64,000 nucleotides of DNA from Zoroaster sp. YZ-2022 (Eukaryota; Echinodermata; Asteroidea; Forcipulatida; Zoroasteridae): contig CM055817.1 in NCBI GenBank assembly GCA_029582265.1, positions 28,514,258 to 28,578,257 of the forward strand, read 5' to 3'. The position numbers and the translations under genes were made by a program. Numbering within the stretch: the first letter of the stretch is position 1; each line of letters begins with the position of its first letter. Below are positions 34,335 to 45,344 of this stretch, in pieces. The notes below the pieces were generated by a model, which made no database searches, was not told the DNA's origin, and was given only the letters and a program-made list of their open reading frames with translations.

Positions 34335-34989
34335 TGTCTAATTTAATGGACTCATTATAATACTATATCAGAAAATGAACATTGAAGAATCGGACCCACT
34401 CTGCTTTCATTTCATTTAGGAATGCAATGACTACACAACGTGTGGACTACTATAGTATAAGGAATCTATTATTGCGTTCAAAGATCGTCATTGGTGGACT
34501 CGACAACAATTCACACCGCCATATCTGTTTTGTGTACCAAAGATATATGGAGAATCAGTACAGAATAAGGACTCACTTGGTCACAATCACTTTTTTCAGT
34601 GCATGTGTTTTGTACACATATACAAATGCCTATAAATGATGTCATGATGACGTCACAAGACATTGCAGGCCAAAAGAACATCTACAATACCCACAAATGT
34701 ATAACTGAAAAAAGTTTGATGATCGGTGTATACTTTTTGAGCTATGGTGATAACAAGATTGCCTAATTAAATATTCACGTGACTATAACTAAGCTAATTA
34801 ATTAAGAATTTTAGTCTAATGACATTTGAAAACCAAGTCAAGGCTTCCATATGAATATGAGTTGACTCTTTCTGACAATGCTAAGAAGACCATTTGCCGC
34901 CAAGAAAACGCACGTGTTAATGCAATGGGATTTTGCTGGAAAGAATAATAATAACTAGACATTTAGGTGTTTGTCCTTTGGACGAACAC
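34335..34989 (+). repeat. Dispersed repeat, copy 1, ending in a stem-loop
   Basis: About 600 bp match 45345-46140: 'aatttaatggactcatt', 'ctctgctttcat', 'caaagatatatggagaatca', 'cattgcaggccaaaag', 'ctaattaaatattcacgtg', 'ttttagtctaatgacattt'. It ends in 'aataataataactagacatt' and the stem-loop GTGTTTGTCC-TTT-GGACGAACAC (34967-34989). Non-coding; a non-autonomous element of unknown class. Confidence 0.75.
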
Positions 34990-35247
34990 AGAGCTGTTAC
35001 GTTAATGACGTTGTGTTGTTTACAGTTAATGACCTTTGACCTTAGATACTTAATGGAGTATGCCATGAACTATTTCAACGGAGACTGATATTGAGGGTGT
35101 CTTGTTTTGTCCTGTTTGGACTGGAAGGAAAGGTCAAAGTGGGGCCGTGTTTGTGAATTTAATGTCAGATAAGTTATAAGGTACAGGAGTCTGCATGAAA
35201 TGATCTTGACCTTTGTTTTTGCAGGTGTTTGTCCTTCGGACGAACAC
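34967..35247 (+). repeat. Two direct copies of a GTGTTTGTCC/GGACGAACAC stem-loop
   Basis: 34967-34989 and 35225-35247 have the same 10-bp stem (one G-T pair), with loops TTT and TTC. Both are followed by 'acaRagctgttacg'. The copies are 258 bp apart. Confidence 0.8.
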
Positions 35248-35404
35248 AAAGCTGTTACGATTCATAATGTGGTTTATTTGCATGTCATTCGTGAGGATGT
35301 TTGGTTGCAGTCAACAAAATAATAAGAATTCCTCAGTACTATTTTGTTCTAATATGTTAAAGAAACTTCATCGCATTGTTTTGTACCCAAAATATTGATT
35401 TTAT

Positions 35405-35660
35405 TCAAACTTCCTGTTGAACCGAAGTACCCAGTGCGCAAACCGCTGGCGGGCCGCCAGCGGCTGGAGAGTGGCTGCGCGGCATCGGCACGCCGCCCCG
35501 CAACCGACAGTGGTCCTCCGATGGTAGCTGCCAGATAACCGAGCAGTAATTCATCATCGGTTTGCCGCTTGTGGACCGCTCACGGACCAGCGTATGGTCG
35601 TCCAGCCGAAGTCGACCCGACCGAGGACCGAGCACGACAATTAATATTATTATCAAGATC
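35405..35660. repeat. GC-rich word-saturated repeat (ggaccg/ccgcc type)
   Basis: A local GC-rich island in AT-rich DNA made of 'gccgcc', 'ggaccgctc', 'cggccgcc'-like words in both orientations, beginning near 'tacccagtgcgc'. Related in composition to 42780-43130. Ends are not well defined. The minus-strand frame across it is a by-product. Confidence 0.5.
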
Positions 35661-38467
35661 AATTTAAGCTTTGTTGTAATTTACTTTTAGGGAAATATGC
35701 CAACGGGAGTTGAGATTCAGTTTGAGTAAACGTTGCTGATCGTTGGCGGTTTTTTTCTTCCTTTTGTAACTTTTTTAAGCCGCCGCTGGTCCGAACATGG
35801 TCCGACCTCGGGCCGCCTGCAGTATTGATTTTTTATAAATCCCTCCTGTAATAATAACAAATAAAAAATAAACTACTAAAATGTGTTTAAATGTATTAAT
35901 CGTGTGATGGAACATGGATGGAACGACCACAGTGTGTTTTCTTTCGTCCGTGGTCTTATAATTGTTTTTCTCTGGATCGGTGGAGCTTGGCGATCCGGTC
36001 ATTCCGTAACGTTACACATAAATTGCTCGGATCGTACCCAAAGCTTCTATAGTAAAAATATTAGGTTGTTCGCTCGGTCCCACCACCGAACCAAAGGTTG
36101 GATGAGACCGGTGGGGCCGAGCGAAACTGGGCGGTACACTTCCGGGCAGAGGGTCGGGAACGATCTAGTGAACACTAACTGCAGCAAGCATGCAATAAAC
36201 AAGCAATGTGCATGTGATATTGTGTGACGTATCCACCTGAACGCGTGATCGACTGCATCCTCATTGGCTGTCATGTGGCTGTGTTGACGCACATTTTCAC
36301 ACATCTTAGATGCAGCCACGATTGCCAAAATGTATCGGTAACGTCAGCGTGTGATTTAAGTTCATTTTCTTTCATTTTTAAAGCAAATATTCTTCAAAAA
36401 TCTCACCTCTTTGACGGTTGGAGGACTACGTTAATTTCAGGTGAGTTTTTAGATGGAAACCAGTCATAACTTTGCAGATATGACCATTGGCGGCATGTAT
36501 ACTCCAGGCCGCCCTCTCCCTACCGCATGGAGTGACATGAGTGTGTAAATTAAAGGGGATCGTATAATGTTTGGTATTTTGAACCGTACGTTTGTTTCAA
36601 TTATATATAACTGTAGAAAGTAGGCAGCCCAGAAAGTATACCATTAAAACTAGCCTGTGAAAATTTCATGTCAAAAGGTGGTAGCGTTTTGAGATACCGG
36701 CGAAAATCTGGAACGAGCATAATTACGTGACTTCGGAGCGCAAATGGTCGGCTACAACAACACGACCAATCACTGCGGCATAGCTGCCAACTGTTACGAA
36801 AAAAATCGTAATTATTATGATTTTTATCAGGAATTACGAAAGTAATTGTTCTTAAAAAATTACGATTTTCAAGTTTCCCGCCCAACGGAAAAGAAAAACC
36901 TTGATAAATTCCCATGTGGGAGCATTCGTGTAAAATTAAAATCGATACCCGGCCATACCGAATATTTTCGTATGTACAGTATGCTGTGATAAATAAGTTC
37001 TGAATTACCGAAAAGTATTACGGGTTCAATTAGCGTAAGAATCGATGTCTATCACTGGTATCATACCGCAATACATAATGGACATGACGTGTTTCACATC
37101 GGGAACCAGTACAGAAACAGTGTTTTCAAGATGGCTTATTCTCTACCGTCTGTAACGTTAGGCCTAGTACTAGTTCAGATCTAATCTGCTAATGCAGTAA
37201 GGATGTTTTTTACAAGGTATATTTGAGTTTTTTTGCACAACACTCTACGGGCACGCAATTGCTGATACTACAGTTTCAGAAACGTTATGTTTTCATGTTT
37301 AATGTTTATGTTGTCAAAGTCTATTTCTACTAAAAATTCTATCAACGAAGAAACACAAACGGCAATAGAAACATATTGGATTAGAATATAATTAATTTAG
37401 GATATATGTCTACGATCAGCCAATGAGGTAAAGAAATGTTTAACTACGTCTAACGTTGGGCATGCATGTTCATTGGGCCTAAAGGCCTAGTATTAACGTT
37501 AGGCCTATTATTCAAAAGCTTAGTCTAGAGTTAGACAAACATGAAAATAGGGCTGCACCGTAACAACGATTAATCGCAATTCAAATGGTTGTTTTCTGAC
37601 AAATAAGGTTGTTGACATTGTAATATTAAAATTTATTTCCATGTCTAATTGGCATTAAGCTCTATATTAATATTATTATTACAACTTTAGTATTTAACAT
37701 TGAAGGTACATGTATGATCATTGGCAGGATTGATTAATGCATTCATTCCAATCATCTAGATTTCAAAATACACATAAAACTAACCTGTAAAAATTTCATC
37801 AAAATCGGTGTTCACGTTTTCGAGAGCACAGCGAATAACGGTTTCTATTTTATCAGTAATTTTTGTGATATTCATATTGTGTTCATTTCGAGTGTTGCAG
37901 GGGGATTGGTACAAGTTTCACCTTTGTAAACATTCAGCTTTCAGATTGAAACTTATCCAGATTTGTTGTTTACCAAAGCTGTATCATACATGTACCTTTA
38001 ATGTACAATTTACTACAAGTCTCGAAGCTTTGGCAAATTGATAATTTTTATGGAAAGTGTTCAGACAAGTCAAATAAGTATGGCAGAGTTCCGTCTTCCA
38101 CATTATTTATTGATTTTAATTTGGTGATCTTTTATTTTTTTCTTACAGTTATTGTGCAGTGCGGAGTGATTTGGTATCAAGTTGCAAGGGAAAGTGCAGC
38201 CTGCAACTAGAAACATCAACCGATCAACCGATATAAATGTAAGTGTCTCAATTGATTCACCCAAATGAATCTATGTTGCAATATCAAGCCACGGCAATTG
38301 CTGTGAGTGCCATGAGTCATTTTGGGGCCTGGGTGTGTGCTTTTCCAGGTTTCTAAAATATAAATATAAAGATCGTCCCCTTCTTGAGGCCGCATCATTT
38401 TTAAATTTGTTTTTCAACTAGTGTTTATCCTTCCATTAATACACTTTGAACAGCTCTTGGAAAAGAA
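35661..38467. other. Mostly non-coding; possible 5' region of the DUF4806-type gene
   Basis: A short piece of the GC-rich repeat lies at 35780-35825. 'taatttcag|gtgagt' at about 36433-36445 and CpG-rich DNA at 35930-36250 could belong to a promoter or untranslated exon of the downstream gene, but no exon can be proved. The rest is AT-rich without signal. Confidence 0.35.
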
Positions 38468-38737
38468 ATGGCATCGAACCAGATAACTTCACGGACAAAA
38501 CGGAGAAAGATCCAAGCTGAAGTCGACCAGCATATAGATTGGATTGTCAGGGAGTCTGCATTGTCGCTGGCTGAAGAGGAGACTGGTGAGAGTGCTTGTC
38601 TGCAAAGCGAAGATAACTACTACCGAAGACGAATATGAGCTTCCAGATGGTTTGGTGTTTCCTCTGAAGTCTTTGGAGGATGTCGACCTCCTGGAGAACC
38701 ATCTGGAAGCCGACAAGCACTTTGCAGAAACACTCTG
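38468..38737 (+). pseudogene. DUF4806-type protein, first coding exon (frame broken)
   Basis: ATG at 38468 opens 'MASNQITSRTKRRKIQAEVD' and runs to about 38635. The conserved block 'LPDGLVFPLKSLEDVDLLE' with 'KHFAETL', typical of the start of a DUF4806 domain, lies in another frame (about 38605-38737). The exon ends at ctctg|gtatgg. Counted from the ATG the exon is 270 nt (phase 0), which fits the phase-0 start of the next exon. Two compensating one-base changes, near 38630 and near the donor, would therefore explain the mismatch. They could be real lesions or assembly errors. Function of the family unknown. Confidence 0.55.
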
Positions 38738-39258
38738 GTATGGTTTTAGCAATTTCGTTTTGAACTATGCTCAAATAATTCCTATGGTTGGCTGAATGTG
38801 CTTTTATAATACTGAAATTAGTGTTGTGTAGGAGGTTCAGAATTGTTTTTTATCATAATTGTTTTGTACAGAAAAACCATCAAGAAAACAGCTAAAGTGG
38901 TTTCTTTTTTAATATCAGTGATGTTGAGCACATTCTTGTAATTAAACCTAGCTGCAGCAATTTTAGAGTTCTTTAAGATACAATTTTTGCGAAAAAGACA
39001 ACATTTCAGATAGAAATATTTCTCTGGAGGATTGGTACCAGTACCAACTGAATAAATAGTAAGCTTTCAGATTTTCACAGGTTTGTTTTTTGAAATGACA
39101 CCAAGTAAGAACACTGCACTGTCAGCTTTACCAATCCTATATTTTACCTAAAAGTCTTTAATGAAGATGTGTCATTCCTGTAGGCTAGATTTTGGGTGTA
39201 CATCTGTGAACTGCCTATTGCATTTGAAATTAAATGTCATGTACCCACTTTGTTTCAG

Positions 39259-39418
39259 ATTGCTTTGTGGTCCACATGTGGAGGCTACAGTGTATACGAC
39301 GCTGTACGGAGAATTTTTGAGGGAGTGGTGGACAATGGACTGGGCCGACTGATCAACTGGACAGGACAGGGAGGGAAAAGAGCATTTAAAACTCTCCACT
39401 TAAGGACCATTTTAGAAA
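39259..39418 (+). CDS. DUF4806-type protein, middle exon
   Basis: 160-nt exon between tttcag| and |gtgagt. It encodes the central part of the domain: 'STCGGYSVYDAVRRIFEG', 'NGLGRLINWTGQGGKRAF' and 'KTLHLRTILE'. The G-G-x-S and W-x-G pattern is the basis for the DUF4806 call. Ends in phase 1, matching the last exon. A 17-bp target duplication of an inserted SINE-derived unit begins two bases after its splice site. Confidence 0.65.
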
Positions 39419-39437
39419 GTGAGTACGAGTTAGTTAA

Positions 39438-39698
39438 TTTGTTTACCCTCACACCAATATGTGATAAGCACTGTATACTCGAAAGCTTTCCGAGTCCTGC
39501 GGAAAAAAATCCACAGGCTAACTAAATCTGCTCTAGTATGCGGGAGGTCGTGGGTTCGTATCCCACCCGGAGTAGTTACCCTGTGGATTTTTTTCCCGGG
39601 ACTCGGAAAGCACTGAGTATACAGTGCTTATCACATATCGGTGTAGGGTAAACCAAATTAATATTCTTTTATCCCGATGCAATTATTACATATTTAAA
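39438..39698 (+). mobile_element. SINE-derived mirrored insertion with 17-bp target duplication
   Basis: Flanked by GAGTACGAGTTAGTTAA at 39421-39437 and 39699-39715. The right part (about 39531-39653) has a tRNA-type B box 'ggttcgtatcccacc' and the tail of the SINE seen at 47920-48072. The left part (39441-39512) is the reverse complement of that tail ('ctttccgagtcc' against 'ggactcggaaag', 'gataagcactgtata' against 'tatacagtgcttatc'). Confidence 0.85.
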
Positions 39699-40102
39699 GA
39701 GTACGAGTTAGTTAAAATATTTGTGTCAATGGTTGAAGGAATGAAAACATCTGAAACGGTTTGAACACTGAAGGGGCTTCCGAAATACTTAACAGTAGCA
39801 AGCATTTCTAAAAGCATTAATTTCAAAAGTGCATGTATTTAAGAGAGAATATTTTCAAGGGTTATACCTAATTTCAAAATGAGAATTGGAATAGAGAATT
39901 CATGTGTTTGGGGGAAGTGATTCATCTTACTTTCAATTTTCCCTGATGTTTTGTTTGTTTGTTATATTTCTAGTTATAGGGGCCTATTTTGTAAACAAAA
40001 ATGTCATTGTTAGTTTATTGCTTTGTAGTTATCTTCCTTCAAACAATATAATAATTCATGGTCAACTCCAAAAATGCTATGTCATCTTTCTCTACAGTTG
40101 TA

Positions 40103-40916
40103 TACTACCGGAATAAAGTAACTGTGCATCATTTGAAGTTATGCTATTTTTTAATGAAAAAAGATAATACAATGATTTGTGGTGTTCTGTTAAATCACTG
40201 TTTAACTGTTAACAGGATAATCTCGAAATCTGTATGCTTGGACACTAGGCTTCGTGACACGTCCTGAAGAGATGTGGTGTCAAAGTCAGTTCACAAACTC
40301 AGTATCGTGTGTCCACCATTGGCGTTGGATGCAGGTCTGAGATACAGGGACGAGGATCATTGGGCCTCATGTGCAAGCGTTCATTCAAAGACAAGGACGT
40401 AACATCACGCTTCAGCAAGATAATGCTCGTCCACATGTCGCTCGTGTTGTGACAGATTTCCTGAGACAGCAGAACATTCCGGTACTCCCCTGGCCAGCTG
40501 TTTCTCCGACCTGTCCCCTATCGAGCACGCTTGGGATGAAATGGAGCGACGTTTACGTCAAGCCCAGAATCAGCCATTGACGTTAGCTGAATTGGGACAA
40601 GCGTTGGTTCAGACATGGAACAACATTCCCCAAGCTTTCTTCAATCGCTTAGTGTCGTCTATGCGTCGTCGTTGTCAAGCCTGCATCAACGCCAATGGTG
40701 GACACACACGATAATGAGTTTGTGAACTGACTTTTGACACCACATCTCTTCAAGGACGTGTCACGAAGCCTAGTGTCCAAGCATACAGATTTCGAGATTA
40801 TCCTGTTAACAGTTAAACAGTGATTTAACAGAACACCAACAATTCATTGTATTATCTTTTTTCATTAAAAAATAGCATAACTTCAAATGATGCACAGTTA
40901 CTTTATTCCGGTAGTA
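40103..40916 (+). mobile_element. Tc1-type deletion derivative (814 bp)
   Basis: Ends TACTACCGGAATAAAG with TA on both sides (40101-40102, 40917-40918). Inverted repeats of about 220 bp. It lies in the second intron of the DUF4806-type gene. Confidence 0.9.
40355..40714 (+). pseudogene. C-terminal third of a Tc1 transposase
   Basis: Reads 'GPHVQAFIQRQG', 'LQQDNARPHVARVVTDFL' (second catalytic Asp) and 'LPWPAVSPT'. After a one-base shift near 40510 it continues 'WDEMERRLRQAQ', 'TWNNIPQAFFNRLVSSMRRR' and 'GGHTR', ending in TAA near 40712. The N-terminal two thirds and the first catalytic Asp are deleted. Confidence 0.85.
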
Positions 40917-41172
40917 TATTTAAAAAAGTGATTCATGACCAAAGTTTGAATATTATTCAATAACATCATGCAATATTCAATTTTCTTTACTTAAATGTAG
41001 TGACGGTCTTTGAGCGTTCAAATTTTGTTCATGACTGTCGGCGGGATTGATGAATGCTGGTTGGCGCTGACAGCTGCCGACCAGCGAAGCTACAACACTG
41101 ATTCAGGCCTAATTTATAACTCACTGACATTGGGCTAAGGTTGATTTCTTCTAACTTTTGTCTTTCATACAG

Positions 41173-41345
41173 AAGCGATCCGTAAGAACAAGGCAACTTG
41201 CAAAGCAACACACGTAGAAATTCAAAGGGAAGTTGCCCACTTCCTGAAGGGTGCATCTGACAGGTGTGGCGGAAGGAAGGAGAGACTGGCGCGCGCGCGG
41301 CTGCAGCTGCTGCTGATGATGTTGATTCTTGCCCTGCAGGTGTAA
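41173..41345 (+). CDS. DUF4806-type protein, last coding exon
   Basis: Begins after tcatacag| in phase 1 and joins the middle exon as 'ILEKAIRKNKATCKATHVEI'. It continues 'QREVAHFLKGASDRCGGRKE' and ends '...LMMLILALQV' at TAA 41343-41345. The conserved 'AIR...T...EI....FL..A.DR' tail supports a domain end. A (GC)n run at 41289-41298 and CTG repeats encode the Ala/Arg/Leu-rich end. Confidence 0.65.
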
Positions 41346-41635
41346 AAGGTTACACTGCAAAAATATTTGTGACATTTTGAGCAACGTTGGGTCTAGTATG
41401 AACTCACTAAACTGTTGGTATTTACCCAACAAAGTTGGTTAAATATTTTGACCAACTCATGGGTCTAATGAAATTACTATACTGTTGGTCAACATTTTAA
41501 CTTTCAACTTTGTTGGTTAATTTTTTTCAACCAATTGTTGGATAGAAAGTTTTGACGCAACATTGGATGGACACTAAAAGGTGCATCGAATCGATATTTT
41601 CCACAATGGCGAGTGGTGGCGAGGCTGTGAGACGA
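41346..41635. repeat. Inverted-repeat-rich DNA with 'acaaagttggttaa' words
   Basis: 'ttacactgcaaaaata' near 41349 resembles the end of the MITE at 60505. 41385-41560 contains related blocks 'acaaagttggttaa', 'accaactcat' and 'aaccaattgttgg' in both orientations. Probably a decayed MITE; limits not defined. Confidence 0.4.
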
Positions 41636-41911
41636 GTGTGGTTGCCCAAGAGTAGATGCTTTTGAAGGCAAGTTTTTAACTAAATATGAATTGCTGTTTT
41701 CTATTTAGTTGTACACAGTCGTGGCAGTGCAAGCAACGCAGTGATGCTGTCATTAATTGTTTTAAACTAAAGATAAATTAATGGCAGTATCACTGTGCTG
41801 CTTGCAATGCCACTCTCGGCTGTGTACAACTAATTAGAAAACAAAACCTCATATTTAGTTAAAAACTAACCTTCAAAAGCATCTATAACCATTGGGCAAC
41901 CGCACTCCTTA
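41636..41911. repeat. Palindromic foldback repeat (~120-bp arms)
   Basis: The left arm ('gttgcccaagagtagatgct', 'ttttaactaaatatga', 'tagttgtacacag', 'cagtgatgctg') is repeated in reverse complement on the right ('agcatctataaccattgggc', 'tcatatttagttaaaa', 'ctgtgtacaacta', 'cagtatcactg'), with a short AT spacer near 41760. Confidence 0.85.
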
Positions 41912-42779
41912 AAGAGATACGCCACTGTCACAGCCTTCGATCCACGTACGACGTATCGCGGGAACTATGCCCAATGTTGATTAATACTTTGATCGCAGTG
42001 CGCAGGACCGGACGACTTTGCCCAACTAATGTGCATCATTTTTACTAACACTTACGATTAATTCAAATTACCAAAAAGTTGCCAAATGTATGTGCATAGG
42101 ACAAAAGGGGCAAGAAACAGTTTGCCCAACAACAGAAATAATTGCTTTTATTGGGCAAGCCTTGACAAACAACTGAGGAAACTACTTATCATATTATGTA
42201 ACGTGTGCTATTTTGTTATATTGTACTATAAGCCAACAAACAGGAGAGGACCAAAGAGGAAATTTATATATATTTGTTAACTATTTATTTACTTTATTTT
42301 TTAAAGAACAAAGCAATACTTTTGGAAAAACAAATCATTATTTTAGTGCCATCAGTACCAGGTTAAAAACCTGTGTGCTATTGTCTTAAAAGTTGTTATT
42401 ATTATATACACTGTACAGGGTATAAAATCAACTGACTACCAAAGAGGGAACCAACTTGATTTTTATACTTAACATTCAGGTTAAGCTTTTGCCAAATTAC
42501 GAGTCATCGTTTTAATGCCATCATTTATGCCAAGTTAAATACTTTCATAAAATTTCCTAAATTTCTATAAGACAAAAGACGAAAACTAAAGAGGGAATAC
42601 AACTTATTTATATGTTTTTATTTATATGATAAAGAGCAATTTGTGTTAGAATACTAGTGTTACTTTTAATGCCAATATTTGTGTTGCCAACTTATATTTT
42701 TGTTGTGGAAGAAATAAAGTGTACTTTTAATGTACATTGGTCTTCACTTAAAACTACAGCTTCTGTTTTTCTTTTCTGT
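41912..42779. other. Non-coding interval
   Basis: AT-rich, no gene or repeat structure recognised. Confidence 0.45.
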
Positions 42780-43130
42780 GTAGGGGCGTATTTGAGCGGC
42801 TGAAGGGCGGCAACAGATTGGTTATACATTGTAATCTGGGGGACCGCCAAAGGTCTCCCAGCGGACAGCCAGTGGCAGCCGCCCGTTTGCCGATTTAGAG
42901 GCGGACCGATGTCGGTCCATCGGAGGCTACCGCTCGGCAGCCGCTGGGTAATAAATGACTGTAACGGTCCGCCATTGGCCCTCCGACGGTAGCCACCTAG
43001 TTGCCGCTGGTGGACCGACGGACTGCCGGCGGAAATTGTTTGGGCGGTGCGCTGTCGGAAGCCACCCGCGGCCCGACTGTGGTGCCACCGGTGGACCGCT
43101 GTTGGACCAACCATCCATTGCTAACTGGGT
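42780..43130. repeat. GC-rich word-saturated repeat
   Basis: Island of 'ggaccgcc', 'cggtccat', 'ccgctggtggaccg' and 'gccgcccg' words in both orientations, ending near 'taactgggtag'. Same composition as 35405-35660. Non-coding despite open frames. Confidence 0.6.
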
Positions 43131-43844
43131 AGAGGTCATTATGAGGTCACGATGCCACAGCGCACATTCACAGTACCCATCAAGTCAATAACTGCAAAAA
43201 GTTTAAGTATCGAGTGTATACTTCTTGAGTTATGGTTCAAAATGGATTTGCTAATTAAATATTCATGAGACTGTAAATGGAAACCGGATAACATCACAAT
43301 GACGAAATTAAGTTTTTCATACTAAGTTTACAATTTGGTGTATAGTTTGACCCAATACAATAAAGTTTAATTTTCGGCCCTTTGCATTGTACACTGTAAT
43401 TTGCAACGCTAAGAACAATGATTATGTCACTTTTAAAATCGGTCACTTGACGGCGCTATATGAGTTTTATGGTGGACAGGTCTTAATAGATTTGTCAACT
43501 ACCAAATTAAGAATTGTTGACTGGTAATGCACAGGCTGTAGAAGACAGCCACTACAGGGGCTTAAGTTGTCATGCTGGTGTAAGCATAGCTCAATTGAGG
43601 AACAGTTGATCAAAGTACAACTCTATTAAACATATAGAAAACTGTTTTAAAGAACTTACAAAATAAATAATAAGTGGGTCTTTCCACACTAATGGGTACA
43701 TATTATGATAACTATTGGAGTGTGACATGGGAGGGTCAAATAAAGGCAACTGTTTTGTCCTAATATATTCCTGAACATTGCTTAGCATTTAATGATTGTG
43801 CATAACAAATAATAAGAAAATAATATTGGTACTTAAGAAATTAC
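43131..43844. other. Non-coding interval with a partial dispersed repeat
   Basis: 43190-43270 ('tgcaaaaagtttaagtatcg', 'ctaattaaatattcatgaga') is a third, short relative of the repeat at 34335 and 45345. Nothing else recognised. Confidence 0.4.
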
Positions 43845-44290
43845 AGGATCATCTTTAAGACATGTTTGTAACATGGACAGACATTTTGTTTGAAAATCGA
43901 CAGGAAAGTGATAATAGAATTAAATAATTACTCAAATGCTTTTTCATTTACATCCCTAACCCCTTTTGGATTGTTATGAGCCAAAACTAAGACATCTGGG
44001 TATTTAAGAAATTAGCATGTGAAATATACCCCGTATGTAACGTGGACAGACAATTTGTGACAAATATCTGTCCACGTTACAAACATAATATTTTGAAGAT
44101 GATCCCTGTTATTTGTTTAATACCAGGAGGGTTGTCTTGATGTTTTCAGGTAACAATCCTTAGGGGAATAACATTATAAAGGAACATGTGGGTGAATAAA
44201 TCTGTTCTATTAGTACTTTTAGTCAATTTCTAAATAAATGTCTGTCCATGTTACAAACATATATATCTTAAAGAAGATTCCCTTGTAATT
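43845..44290. repeat. Cluster of inverted 'gtaacatggacagaca' repeats
   Basis: Four ~40-bp relatives: 43845-43890 and 44010-44055 read 'gtaacRtggacagaca'; 44058-44107 and 44235-44284 read the reverse complement 'tgtccaYgttacaaacat'. Several are flanked by 'gatcatctt/aagatgatc'. Looks like two nested short inverted-repeat elements. Confidence 0.7.
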
Positions 44291-45344
44291 ACTTAATTAC
44301 TTAGAAAGTTGTCTTAATTTTTGAAAAGCACAATCCTCAAGGCACTTGGAATGTACACAGAAAAAAGTTAAGAGTAAAAAGTACTTCATTTTATTATCAA
44401 TGTCCCATGTTCCTAAAATGTCACAGACAAAGAATATGTCAGAGCTATAACAAATAGTTTGCGTGGGTAGTGAACTCATTGTACAGTTATCCTTCAAATT
44501 ACATTGTGTTGTGACTTCGTGTAAGTTTGTAAGGCCATCTTAACAAGGTAAGGATGTGTTCCTTGTAGAAAGATGCACTATTGTGTTTCTTGTATGTGAC
44601 TGACAGGTAGTCGTAACAGCTAATTAAAAGTTATTGTTTGAAGGTGGGCTTATCGTCGATCAACAGGACATGGAATCAGAGTTCGTTCTAGTTTAACCAA
44701 GTGACTGAAAATAATACTCACATAATAAGGTCATATTCGTGTTGCTGCTGCATAAATGAGCCTGTAATTTTTAGTCACTTTGTTCATCTTAAACTAGGGA
44801 TGCCGATTCCATGCCCTGTTTGTAGAAAGTCTGCTCTGATCGTGACGATACTGTCCCTTTAACATCTTTACACCAATTCTGTTTATGGGATTGATGGTCA
44901 GTACTATCCAAATGCGTGCATACAAATAAATAGGTACTTTACTACTTAACGTTAATTTGTGCACAAACTGAAGATTTTTTGAGAAAACAACAATTACAAA
45001 ATACGGTTTAGTAATTCGAAAATATCGGAAATCATGCTCAATTCCCTATAACCAATCTCCCCAAGCCTTACCGGTTGATATCTGATCGTCGTAGTGAGTG
45101 AATGGTTCAGTTTTCAAAGTTCTTGTTTCATTTACGACGGTCACTGCTAGTGGTTGTTCCGCCATATTGCTACTGGTTAAACTAACGATGTGTATAATGC
45201 TGCCCTTACATGTATGTAAAACAATGGGACTTAACGTTACGAAAATGTCCAGCCCTCTTTACTAGTTTCCTTTTTACTAGAAATGTATGCTATCATATGA
45301 AAAGAATGCTCACTGGTGACAATTCAAATCAGCTTTTCATCCTC
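44291..45344. other. Non-coding interval
   Basis: Contains 'gtcgtaacagctaatt' near 44612, a decayed relative of the stem-loop terminus. 'ccatgccctg...gtctgctctgatcgtgac' near 44810 recurs near 59668. No gene. Confidence 0.4.

Noticed and set aside
35405..35662. Pro/Arg-rich protein on the minus strand
   Set aside because: Open because of GC-rich repeated words; no splice context or domain.
42692..43191. Open frames rich in Gly/Pro/Arg
   Set aside because: Shadow of the GC-rich word-saturated repeat on both strands.
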